Shown here: positions 50,701 through 56,489 of the stretch, in pieces
Layout: each line of letters begins with the position of its first letter
Numbering within the stretch: position 1 is the stretch's first letter
NCBI GenBank assembly: GCA_014607495.2
Contig: CP053153.1
Location: 4,154,001 to 4,218,000, forward strand
From: Carposina sasakii
Taxonomy: Eukaryota > Arthropoda > Insecta > Lepidoptera > Carposinidae
Reading direction: 5' to 3'
DNA length: 64,000 nt
Made by a program: the position numbers and the translations under genes
The notes under the pieces: model-generated
Seen by the model: the letters and a program-made list of their open reading frames with translations, nothing else
Database searches by the model: none
Told to the model about the DNA's origin: nothing

Positions 50701-53700
50701 GTTTATTTATGCAGCTAACATCCGAAAGGGCACATCCACTTTGCCTCCAACAAGTATGTTATAGCTAAAGATACATAGATAGTGTTAATTTTTTATTTTA
50801 GCACAATTCATTGCTGCACACATACAAATACAAGCTTAATTCATTTACATCCAATTTTTATGAGTACCTACTTGATAAATACGAGCTTATATTTTATTTA
50901 CTTCATGCATATTATCATTATTCATAAGAGAAATAAAATGTATATACTAGAAATAATATTTTGGCCTTCAAGGTACATTTTAAATGTTGGCACCTTAACA
51001 TGGGCGTGGTTCTATGTACGGCCGCTATCTTCGAAAACCAAAGTTTTACCCCTTCTAGCGGGGCTAGCGCGAGCCTCTAGCAAGACGGATGTCCGTGACA
51101 CGTCACATGTCAAATCACTTTAATTTTGGTTGCGTATAGCGTCACGCAGCGTAAAAAAGTTCGTCCCCCCTGATTACGTAACTTGCAGTAGCAGAGTCGA
51201 AGCAACCCGATAGCAAAAATTGAGAGTATGCGCAGAACAAGCGCTCGGCGTCCTCCCGCGCCCCGCACACACACGTTGCCAATTTTCTAAGCAAAATTAA
51301 AGTGATTTGACATGTGACGTGTCACGGACATCGTCTTGCTTCTACAGTAACAGCAGAAGCCCCGTCCGCCCCGCCGGCTCGGCCCGCGCGCCCCGCCCCG
51401 CCCTCCCCCGCGCCGCCGCGCCCCCCGCCCCCGGACTCGACGGCAGATTTCCTCAACTTAGCGTCTACTCGAGAGGATCCCAACCTCTTCAAACTGAATA
51501 AAGAAGAATCGAGGGTGGAAAAGAAGCTGACAAGCGGCGACTCGTTCGATTTTTTCGGCATGATGGAGAATAAGTCTGATGAGAGCTTTGGTGATTTTCT
51601 TGGCGCTAAGGCTGTGAATTCTGAGGTAAGCGAATCTATATAATAATGAGTGTTGAAAGGAATTTTATACAATTAAATTGTTTTGAAATACATATACAGG
51701 GTGTAAAAAGACAACAATATTTTTTAATACCTCGTATTCTTTGTAAGGTTACGATCATTTTCTTCTATGGAACCAACCCTGGGAAACGACAAAAAAGTTA
51801 TGAAAAAATACTGTCATTTTATTTCAAGCAATGTATTCGTTTGATGCGCAAAGTACAAATGTACCTACAACACTAACATAACATTTTGACATGGTATCTT
51901 GTTTGTATGTTTGTTAACCGATTTCAGATGGATTTATGTCAAATATGATAATATTAATGTAAGTTTGGACCTCAATATCTTGGAAACCCGTGGTTTCCCA
52001 GGGGTGCTTCCATAGAAAAAAAATGATCGTGATGTTACAAAGAATACGAGGTGTTAAAACTATAATTTTGTTTCTCCCTCTTTTAATCGTCCTATCCCTT
52101 TTCCTCGCCGCGGACGCTGGCCACGTGGTTTCCCCCCGCCCTGCATCTGTCAGTTGTCCAACCACCGCGGTACTGACCTCGCGTCTCGGCAAGTGAATTT
52201 TTGTGTGTGACAAACTGACCTACCCAATCAGAGTGGACTATAGTGAACTGTGAACCTAAACCCTACCATAAATTCTGCGCGGAAGAAGTAAGAAGAGAAA
52301 ACACACAGGTAACTCTTTGACTTACCTAAAATAAATTAAATTAAAATTTCCCCTTGGCCCAGCCCCTTCCTTAACACGAGGTATTAAAAGAACAAAGCTG
52401 TCTTTTTACACCAAGTATACTTGAACTTCTATGCTGCTCTGGGAGTGAAAAAAAAAACGTATAATACGACAGCTGCTTCTCCTCCCGGGCATACTGTACA
52501 AGTTAGTAGAGGGACTAGAGGGTCTTGGTGTTTTGTAGGCGATGGGCTGACCACCTGTCACTACTAACCGAACTTGTACATCTCAACTATACCCTCAAAA
52601 TTGGTCAGAAGTGGCACCATGTGGTTCTATCGGCCCTTGGTGCTCTGCCTACCCCGTAAGGGATAAAGGCGTGATTGTATGTATGTATATACTTGAACAA
52701 GGCAAAAGCCACTTATGCATATTTATTGCCATTTTGTACTGCTGATTATATTATATCTAGCGGCCGCCCGCGATTTATTTCGTGCATTACACCCGTACGC
52801 GGGGCCGTAGCCGGGGGAGGATATAATATTAGTGATTTATAAATAACACGTAACTCTCCAGCCAATAGCGTCGGAGTCGATATTCGGCGACCTGCCCCCT
52901 CCGCCCGCGGACCTGGCGGGGGGCGGGGCGGCGGTAGGGTGGAGGGGGAGGGGGGACACAGTTCGACCCGTTCGGCCTGAACGATCCGCTACCGAAGCAG
53001 GAACCCTTACTCACTCCGCAACTGGCGAAAGATGACGGTAAGATCTTGCATACGAGTAGATACTCGCCTTTGTACAAATGAAATTAATAATTATTTGCTC
53101 AGAACATGGTACAATAAAGTTATTATTACATTAATATACCTCGTTTTTTTAAAGATAGAAATCTTATTTTCAAAGAACCATTGTTTGTAAACATTAGAAC
53201 ACTCATACTTGTAAGATATGAGTGAAGTTTGACGTTTTTCCATATTGATGCATCGTACTAAAAAGTTTCGTTTTGTGTTTGCGAAATCAGCTTCTTTAGG
53301 TTTTTTATATTGCAAACTTTATATGAGTAGGTACTATTGCATTGAGTAGATAACTCTTAAGGAACTATGGATGATAATAATACACAAAACTGTACCTAAA
53401 TTTCTTTCTTTCGGCTTTGCTATTGCTTTTACGTAATCAGGGGGCGGGATATGAGTAAATAATCAGTGATACTCGTAAGTTTCTAACTCGTCAGCTGAGG
53501 GAAGGGTTCTGACTACCCCATTTTGGGAATCCTCAATAAGAATTGCGCCAATATTTATTAATTTATATTTCAAAGCTTATACAGGGTGTAACAGAAAGGG
53601 TATGTTAAGCGAAAAGCTATGTAAATAGCCCACTATAGAGAACCTATTTCCAAAATTTGAGACTCGAAATCACATTTTTATTTTTCAAGATTGTATGAAA

Positions 53701-56489
53701 ATTCCTGAGATATTTAAAAATTCTCCATACTATCGGGAAAAATAAACATGTGATTTCGGGTCTCAAGTTTTGTGGATAGGTTCTCTACAGTGGGCTATTT
53801 ACATAGCTTTTCGCTTAACATACCCTTTTTATTACACCCTGTATATCATTAAACCACACTTGCTGAAGAGCGAATCGTAATATTAGTGTCTACAGGTGTA
53901 TCACAGAGCGTGGCATCAGATGCGCAGGCGCGTAAGGACCCGTTCGCAGACCTTGGGTTATTGGGAGCGAGCATGCCGGCCGGACATATACATACTCCAG
54001 GTAAGATATAATAATCTATACATATAATAAAAATGTATGATGCCGGTATGACATATTTGTCTATATAAATCTCAATATAAATATCTGAAAAACAAAAGTG
54101 CGGATATTTGAACTGATATATCAATATATCAAGAGATATATCAATCGGGGGACACGGGAGTGCCCCCGCCAAGTCGAGCGCGAAGCAAACACTGCCGTAC
54201 CATCCTTTACTGGAACCATTTCGCCGCATTTTCAGGCCCCTATTTGAGAACCTCTTGATAAGACCAGAACTGGGCTATTATAAACTTGCTAGAGATGGTG
54301 AAATTTACCTTCGTATTGTAGTATTTTTGCTAGTTGCTTAGTCTAAGCCTTACGGTTGATTTCTCTTAATGAGATGATATCTTATGCGATACCTAATACA
54401 ACGTACAGCCAAGTCACACAACATTAACTGTAATAATAAAGAAATCGCAGTAAGGAACCTTAGACTTGGCACGACTTTGTCGAGATTTCATTACTTTTTA
54501 GAAATAAACAAGCAGCTCCATCGAGACTTGGCTAGTTTTTCACAGAATGTTTTTGGTGGGTTAGCAATTCCTTCGCCATTAAGGTCAATTCCGGCCGTAA
54601 CCGTGCGTAAACTTAAGCAACCGTTTTTTTATAAGTAAGAGATTTATACCCCAGGAGCGTCAATCGGCGCGACGCCCGTGATGTCGCCGCGTGCGTCGCC
54701 CGCGCACACGCCTGCACACTCGGCCAACGTTGGCGCCAACACGCGCTCTCCGCACCACCAACCCGATTACAAGTCAGTCACTATTACTTGATACTTCCTC
54801 TAGGGTCGATTAGTACTCCCAGGGTAGGTGCAACTACAAACTGTTGTAGTGCCGTTGTTGTACCCCTGTGTGCAAATACGCTTAGCTTTGATGAGTTTTT
54901 GATTGAGTAAGACGAGGGTAGTTGTAAATCTTGTAAAGGTAATAAAGTATAGTGATAGTCAAGTAAATTGATTTATTTATTGCTTAAAGTACAGCTATGA
55001 AAACCACTCCTTTGCATCGCGCAGTCGGGTAACAACCCATAGGCCTAAAGCTCTTAGTACCCTAGGGTCGGGTCATGTACCGTGGGTACTGATCGGTACA
55101 TAAATATACATAGATAAATTATAGATAACGTAATATTCATCGTATGAACGTATTATATATACGTACCTACTGGGATTTGAACTCAGGCAGGTTCACCATC
55201 AACTACGCCACTAGATCCATAATATACAAATACCCAGTATAATTACCCATAATAAAAGCGTTTGTTTACACAGTCGAGCGCACTTCGAGCCAGCTAAAAC
55301 CCCGTCAGACGACAAGAAGAAACCCGCGGACGTATTCGGAGATCTACTCGGGAGTCAAGGTTACGACTTCGCCAAACGTGAGGCCGGGCCTAGAACTATG
55401 AACGCTATGAGAAAGGTCGAAATGGCCAGGGACATGGACCCGGAGAAGCTGAAGATTTATGAATGGGTGAGCTATGATAGTTATTTTTGAGTGCGTTCAT
55501 TTTTATTGCGAAAAAGGAATGGAATCAGAAAAGAACTCTTCAGTCTTTCTTTTGTTTTTTTGACGTTTTATTTCGATTATCTCCCGATCTACGTCAAATT
55601 TGCTCAATGAAGAGTGCATAACGTAAGGGTTTTTTTTGGTTGTGGTTTAGTTTTGGTAAATACGTTTAACAATAGCGCGATTGCCCTCCAGGTGTTGGGA
55701 CATGATTATAGCTATGTTCAGGTATTGGAATGTTGAACTATTGTCTGGAGCCGGCATTACAAGGCTGCGCTTGGTACACATCACAAGCCTTATGCCTAGA
55801 CTATAGTTATTACCTACTATTTGTTTACAGACAGAAGGCAAGAAAGCGAACATTCGTGCCCTACTGTGTTCACTCCACACGGTAGTTTGGGATGATTGTC
55901 GTTGGACCCGGCAGGACATGTCGCAGCTCGTCACGCCGGCCGATGTCAAGAAGGCTTACAGGAAGGCCTGTCTTGCAGTACATCCGGATAAGGTAAGGAC
56001 ATTCTTGACTAAAATATAGTAAGGTCAAATTCACTGATTTTTGGAACAAAGTTGTCTAACGAGCTGTGCAGAAGAGTGAAGTAGGTAGCAATCTTTTTCT
56101 GCATCACGCATAAGGATCATTTGTAATTGCATTCATACGGACGGAAGGCACGACATACAGTCTTGAGCCTATTGTAGTCCACTGCTGGACATAGGCCTCC
56201 CCCAGGGCACCACACAAGGCTACTGCCATAGGGGGGGTTTTTGCCCATAGTCACCACGCTGGGCAGGCGGGTTGGTGACCTCAATCTGATTTTCGGACTA
56301 TGTTGTCGACACGGGAGGCGCTACTGATATGGTATACATTTTTACATGGAAACCTTTAGGTAAACAACCTTATCTTTACAGCAAATGGGGACACCAAATG
56401 AGAATATAGCAAAGTTGCTATTCATGGAGCTGAACAACGCCTGGTCCGACTTCGAAGGTGACGAGAAGCAACAGAACCTGTTCTCTTAA
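20792..56489 (+). CDS. GAK: Cyclin-G-associated kinase / auxilin (kinase + PTEN-like + C2 + J domain)
   Basis: Clathrin-uncoating co-chaperone and kinase ('aux' in Drosophila): it phosphorylates AP adaptor mu subunits and recruits Hsc70 to clathrin coats. Exons: 20792-20924, 24411-24815, 25119-25216, 30808-31033, 31804-31959, 43340-43535, 44465-44582, 44933-45151, 45915-46078, 46176-46259, 48219-48324, 48939-49096, 49893-50101, 50715-50753, 51348-51625, 52862-53037, 53896-54000, 54655-54772, 55274-55466, 55831-55992, 56382-56489. All phases match except one frame break inside exon 16; allowing for it the product is about 1,149 residues. The kinase keeps K65 (YALKRL), HRDLKLEN (D168), DFG (D186) and APE (223-225), so it looks active. 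The PTEN-like domain starts near 405; its P-loop reads CPDGKQY, lacking the Cx5R arginine, so it is presumably catalytically dead as in auxilins. The C2 region is about 572-757, followed by a Pro-rich linker with DPF and FGDLLG motifs. The J domain (about 1061-1149) carries HPDK at 1111-1114 and ends NLFS. Confidence 0.95.
21415..21465. repeat. ATCT/ACAT microsatellite
   Basis: Tandem atctatctatct units followed by acatacatacat, in GAK intron 1 at the end of the dispersed element at 21462-21672. Confidence 0.8.
21462..21672 (-). mobile_element. Dispersed 'gacgcccgcgactccg' element, copy 3
   Basis: This is a reverse-oriented copy in GAK intron 1. It abuts an (ATCT)n microsatellite at 21415-21465, as copy 1 abuts an (AGAT)n run, which suggests the simple repeat is part of the element's tail. 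Confidence 0.65.
22365..22585 (-). mobile_element. tRNA-derived SINE
   Basis: Read on the minus strand, the head has a good RNA polymerase III A box (TGGTGTAGTAGG, 22564-22575) and B box (GGTTCAAATCC, 22521-22531), followed by a non-tRNA body with tactcggaaac-like sequence. A full tRNA fold is absent, so it is a SINE and not a tRNA gene. Related fragments lie at 46401-46460 plus 46800-46905, at 48060-48170 and at about 55060-55215. Confidence 0.7.
23080..23290 (+). repeat. Direct repeat G, left copy
   Basis: ccctatcatctggctccaag ... gccgccatgttgaattttgt ... ctatgctagggggctggcct, in GAK intron 1. It recurs at 24020-24320 with about 730 bases between. Confidence 0.7.
24020..24320 (+). repeat. 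Direct repeat G, right copy
   Basis: This is a longer copy of 23080-23290 with extra internal blocks (cccaagtagcatgag, gatatccacgatgcgtggtc), ending about 90 bases before the exon 2 acceptor of GAK. A lone copy lies at 42893-43055 and a reversed fragment at about 6930-7010. Confidence 0.7.
25287..29065 (-). mobile_element. Jockey-superfamily LINE (Daphne/CR1-like), ORF2 nearly full length but broken
   Basis: Inserted antisense in GAK intron 3. In element order: an ATG near 29062 ([15 protein letters not shown], then a frame break); an APE-type endonuclease at 28479-29006 with [10 protein letters not shown] and [10 protein letters not shown]; a linker at 27811-28392; and reverse transcriptase pieces at 27499-27702, 27245-27487 ([20 protein letters not shown]) and 26241-27245 ([20 protein letters not shown], then [11 protein letters not shown] with the catalytic FADD). 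At least four frame breaks make it inactive. The 3' end, near 25287-25330, is a short imperfect TTTGAA-type repeat instead of a plain poly(A), as in CR1/Daphne-like elements. Nothing like ORF1 precedes it, so the copy is 5' truncated. Confidence 0.85.
29240..29412 (-). mobile_element. Dispersed repeat (agtcgcttcccgctgtctgt type), reversed copy
   Basis: ataaaccttcctcgtgaatc ... agatctaagcatacataggg ... gcaagcgactttgttttata, in GAK intron 3. Confidence 0.6.
29748..29935 (+). mobile_element. LINE 3' terminal fragment
   Basis: A frame reading [20 protein letters not shown] and then [12 protein letters not shown] is the C-terminal tail common to insect non-LTR reverse transcriptase ORFs, followed by the short 3' region (catcaggcacgatggcggtc). 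It is 5' truncated and lies in GAK intron 3. Confidence 0.7.
29943..30058. mobile_element. Palindromic MITE (ttgaggggtcgcccaccacc ends)
   Basis: Perfect 23-base inverted arms at 29943-29965 and 30036-30058. A diverged relative lies at about 17462-17580 (acttacccaccaccgggg ... ccctggtggtgagtaagc) in RNF41 intron 3. Confidence 0.75.
30180..30341 (-). mobile_element. Dispersed short element D, reversed copy
   Basis: gtcgactaaggaattaaagg ... cttgtcaccgatcatttgca ... cctcgggaaaccgtg, in GAK intron 3 next to MITE B copy 1. Confidence 0.55.
30342..30673. mobile_element. MITE family B, copy 1 (reverse)
   Basis: The ends are tactgggtgttttgttcttt and gtctttttacaccctgta; inside are aaataaatccatctggaaac and gtttcccaggttggttccat. 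Related copies lie at 51695-52418 and 61110-61492. It shares only the terminal tacagggtgt-type bases with family A. GAK intron 3. Confidence 0.75.
31469..31732. mobile_element. Hairpin MITE family A, copy 3
   Basis: The ends are tacagggtgtaacagaaagg and ttgttacaccctgta, in GAK intron 4, ending about 70 bases before exon 5. It is nearly identical to copy 4. Confidence 0.8.
33285..34060 (+). mobile_element. RTE-type LINE, 5'-truncated 3' end
   Basis: A frame starts just after the RT active site ([29 protein letters not shown]) and continues through [15 protein letters not shown] and [15 protein letters not shown] frameshift near 33770 then moves to [20 protein letters not shown]. The end is gggggaggcctacgtccagc followed by GACGAT/GATGAT repeats, the RTE tail found many times in this window. 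It lies in GAK intron 5. The flanks at about 33230-33285 and 34060-34110 look like the two inverted ends of the element also present at 59981-60388, so the LINE may have landed inside that element. Confidence 0.8.
37646..38484. mobile_element. pogo/Tigger-like non-autonomous DNA element with nested insertion
   Basis: The ends are inverted repeats (acagtcgactctcgttaatt on the left; aattaatgagagttgactgt on the right) next to TA, and the interior is rich in aattcgaac-type motifs, as in pogo-like elements. The stretch 37931-38266 is a separate element inserted inside it (see that entry). It lies in GAK intron 5. Confidence 0.65.
37931..38266 (+). mobile_element. Dispersed 'gacgcccgcgactccg' element, copy 4
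   Basis: The unit starts tggacgcccgcgactccgtc, continues ctatatgttaagtgggagct and ggttcagccgtttctgagat, and ends near ttttattatatgtatagatt. The same unit is at 343-572, 5271-5460 (short) and, reversed, 21462-21672. It is non-coding; class uncertain (SINE or Helitron-like). Confidence 0.65.
39120..39935 (+). pseudogene. Remnant of an uncharacterised arthropod repeat-associated protein
   Basis: The frame at 39588-39803 reads [20 protein letters not shown] and continues to [13 protein letters not shown]; a second frame at about 39800-39905 reads [20 protein letters not shown], then [15 protein letters not shown] recognise this block from a family of multi-copy, uncharacterised arthropod proteins that I take to be transposon-encoded. 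The upstream part is broken by stops. Which transposon superfamily it belongs to I cannot say. Confidence 0.55.
41699..41811. mobile_element. tgattacgtaa-type MITE
   Basis: A 113-base element with inverted ends tgattacataacttgcaa / ctgcaagttacgtaatca, in GAK intron 5. The middle, cacggggcgtgggaggatg, resembles the spacer of the hairpin at 3241-3410. Confidence 0.7.
42893..43055 (+). repeat. Direct repeat G, lone copy
   Basis: ctcaagtagcatgacctgcg ... cgatacgatatcgtacgata ... gatgcgtggtcatgctaggg, in GAK intron 5, without the neighbouring sequence seen at 23290-24020. Confidence 0.65.
43310..43345 (+). promoter_or_regulatory. Acceptor cluster deciding the start of GAK exon 6
   Basis: Three CAG trinucleotides follow each other before the coding part of exon 6: ends at about 43309, 43330 and 43339. 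Exon 5 ends in phase 1 (TCGCCA G). Only the third, tcag/GAGACGCC, restores the frame and gives ...[18 protein letters not shown]. The first two would need phase 2. I therefore place the exon start at 43340; this is inferred from phase, not from RNA. Confidence 0.6.
44042..44215 (+). mobile_element. Dispersed short element D, copy 2
   Basis: cagctgtgttccctaaatgg ... cttatcggggccaaatgtaa ... ttaatcgactctta, in GAK intron 6. Confidence 0.6.
45152..45914 (+). other. GAK intron 8 with repeated copies of the exon 8 end
   Basis: The 75-base end of exon 8 (45077-45151, [18 protein letters not shown]...) recurs at 45450-45524 with the same length, an open frame, 20 of 25 residues identical and a good donor (gtaagc at 45525). 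A shorter copy lies at 45274-45314 with donor gtaagt at 45315. A further broken copy (ctcactcgccgcttctaggc) lies near 45364-45395 and contains a stop. Bits resembling RTE LINE tails (ggcctatg...gtggac, gatgatgatg) follow copies one and three, at 45160-45205 and 45600-45655. No acceptor of matching phase precedes the third copy: the AG at 45448 would need phase 2, while exon 7 ends in phase 0. Confidence 0.75.
46401..46905. mobile_element. Degenerate SINE split by a hairpin element
   Basis: The two ends (caacacattaacctagaccc near 46416, and tactcggaaacgaacatcaa near 46824) match the body of the SINE at 22365-22585, where they are contiguous. The sequence between, about 46460-46800, is GC-rich, full of CCGCC/GGCGG, and ends in a strong hairpin (46729-46798). 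The simplest reading is a MITE-like insertion into an old SINE in GAK intron 10. Confidence 0.55.
46770..46943 (+). repeat. Direct repeat, left copy, flanking the Gypsy fragment
   Basis: This stretch from tcggcggactagttggcggc to aaaattgatgttt recurs nearly unchanged at 48028-48210. It includes the right half of the degenerate SINE. At 173-183 bases it is far longer than an LTR-element target-site duplication. Confidence 0.8.
46943..48027 (-). mobile_element. Truncated Gypsy-type LTR retrotransposon fragment
   Basis: On the minus strand, [20 protein letters not shown] (RNase H type) is followed by [18 protein letters not shown] and then [18 protein letters not shown] and [14 protein letters not shown], both integrase type. 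The frames are broken and the RNase H-to-integrase spacing is too short, so there are internal deletions. About 46943-47450 may be a 3' LTR (starts tgtagtgggtgtaggaag). It lies in GAK intron 10 between two copies of the same host or repeat sequence. Confidence 0.75.
48028..48210 (+). repeat. Direct repeat, right copy, leading into GAK exon 11 acceptor
   Basis: This is the second copy of 46770-46943, with small differences (tagttagcggc, agaatcgtaaca). It ends at gatgttt, directly followed by cttttgtttcag, the acceptor of exon 11, so it supplies the sequence around the branch-point region. Confidence 0.8.
48436..48584. mobile_element. Palindromic MITE with ggtcgattcc ends
   Basis: The left arm ggtcgattccagcagtcaca and right arm gactgccggaatcgacc are inverted, with a second inverted pair inside (taaacctaaacctaatttta / actaattttacgtttaggtt). 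GAK intron 11. Confidence 0.7.
48710..48875 (+). mobile_element. Dispersed repeat (agtcgcttcccgctgtctgt type)
   Basis: It runs from catattataaaacacagtcg to acgtgcgaagccggggcggg. The reversed relative at 29240-29412 has caagcgactttgttttataa, and a short end is at 25252-25286 beside the LINE. Common in insect introns; class uncertain. Confidence 0.6.
49385..49640 (+). mobile_element. Dispersed repeat F, copy 2
   Basis: It begins agaagaaataaaagaggagc and includes tgtgccgctgagcgggggtg and actagtcaaactacttgcat, then cgctccgcccctatcatgac. It lies in GAK intron 12. Confidence 0.6.
50195..50400 (-). mobile_element. Short element sharing the RTE 3' tail, copy 3
   Basis: This reverse-oriented, diverged copy of the 4760-4972 element lies in GAK intron 13 (cacgctgggcaggcgggttg on plus). 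Its tail end (caatccactaccggac) has decayed. Confidence 0.6.
51167..51295. mobile_element. tgattacgtaa-type MITE fragment
   Basis: It begins cctgattacgtaacttgcag and contains gcgctcggcgtcctcccgcg, which matches in reverse the spacer at 3311-3348. It is flanked by inverted matches of host sequence (gtgacacgtcacatgtcaaa near 51095 and tttgacatgtgacgtgtcac near 51306), only about 40 bases from the exon 15 acceptor of GAK. Confidence 0.6.
51695..52418. mobile_element. MITE family B, copy 2, split by an insertion
   Basis: The left part runs from tacagggtgtaaaaagacaa to gaatacgaggtgttaaaa at 52059. The right part resumes at acgaggtattaaaagaacaa (52376) and ends near tttacaccaagta. The 316 bases between are an insertion (separate entry). 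GAK intron 15. Confidence 0.75.
52060..52375. mobile_element. Insertion in MITE B with 14-base target duplication
   Basis: The element sits between acgaggtgttaaaa (52046-52059) and acgaggtattaaaa (52376-52389). Other family B copies have this sequence once. A 14-base duplication points to LINE-type retroposition. The body has a GC-rich 5' part and the block gtgtgacaaactgacctacc, which recurs near 715-735. No coding frame or clear A/B box was found. Confidence 0.65.
52480..52695 (+). mobile_element. Short retroelement with ccccgtaagggataaaggcg tail
   Basis: This contains a block (cacctgtcactactaac...cttgtacatct) that also occurs at about 39447-39505. It ends in tctgcctaccccgtaaggga and a (TATG)n tail, related to the LINE tail at 13355. 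It lies in GAK intron 15. Confidence 0.55.
52862..53037 (+). CDS. GAK: GAK exon 16 with internal frame break
   Basis: The exon opens in frame as [20 protein letters not shown] and ends in another frame as [20 protein letters not shown]. Both halves are plausible linker sequence with acidic/DPF adaptor-binding motifs, and the exon edges agree in phase with exons 15 and 17 only if one base is removed. The second frame has a TAG at 52935-52937, so the extra base must lie in 52938-52961, a run of G tracts broken by single A and T bases. A homopolymer sequencing error is the simplest explanation; a real allele is possible. Confidence 0.8.
53580..53843. mobile_element. Hairpin MITE family A, copy 4
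   Basis: This lies in GAK intron 16, about 50 bases before exon 17. It is almost base-for-base the same as copy 3, including the asymmetric change of agag to acag in the right arm, so the two are recent relatives. Confidence 0.8.
54117..54290 (+). mobile_element. LINE-derived fragment (gggggacacgggagtgcccc type)
   Basis: The block gggggacacgggagtgcccc followed by ttcgccgcattttcaggccc and tttgagaacctcttgataag is one I recall as common in lepidopteran DNA. It lies in GAK intron 17. Confidence 0.5.
56165..56335 (-). mobile_element. Short element sharing the RTE 3' tail, copy 4
   Basis: This reverse-oriented copy lies in GAK intron 20, about 50 bases from exon 21; it starts cctattgtagtccactgctg on plus and carries the cacgctgggcaggcgggttg body. 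Confidence 0.65.

Noticed and set aside
51322..51672. Minus-strand open frame of 116 residues
   Set aside because: Antisense of GAK exon 15, whose Pro-rich sequence leaves the opposite strand open.
54384..54638. Open frame of 84 residues between GAK exons 17 and 18
   Set aside because: No resemblance to GAK, no flanking splice logic; random AT-rich intron frame or repeat.
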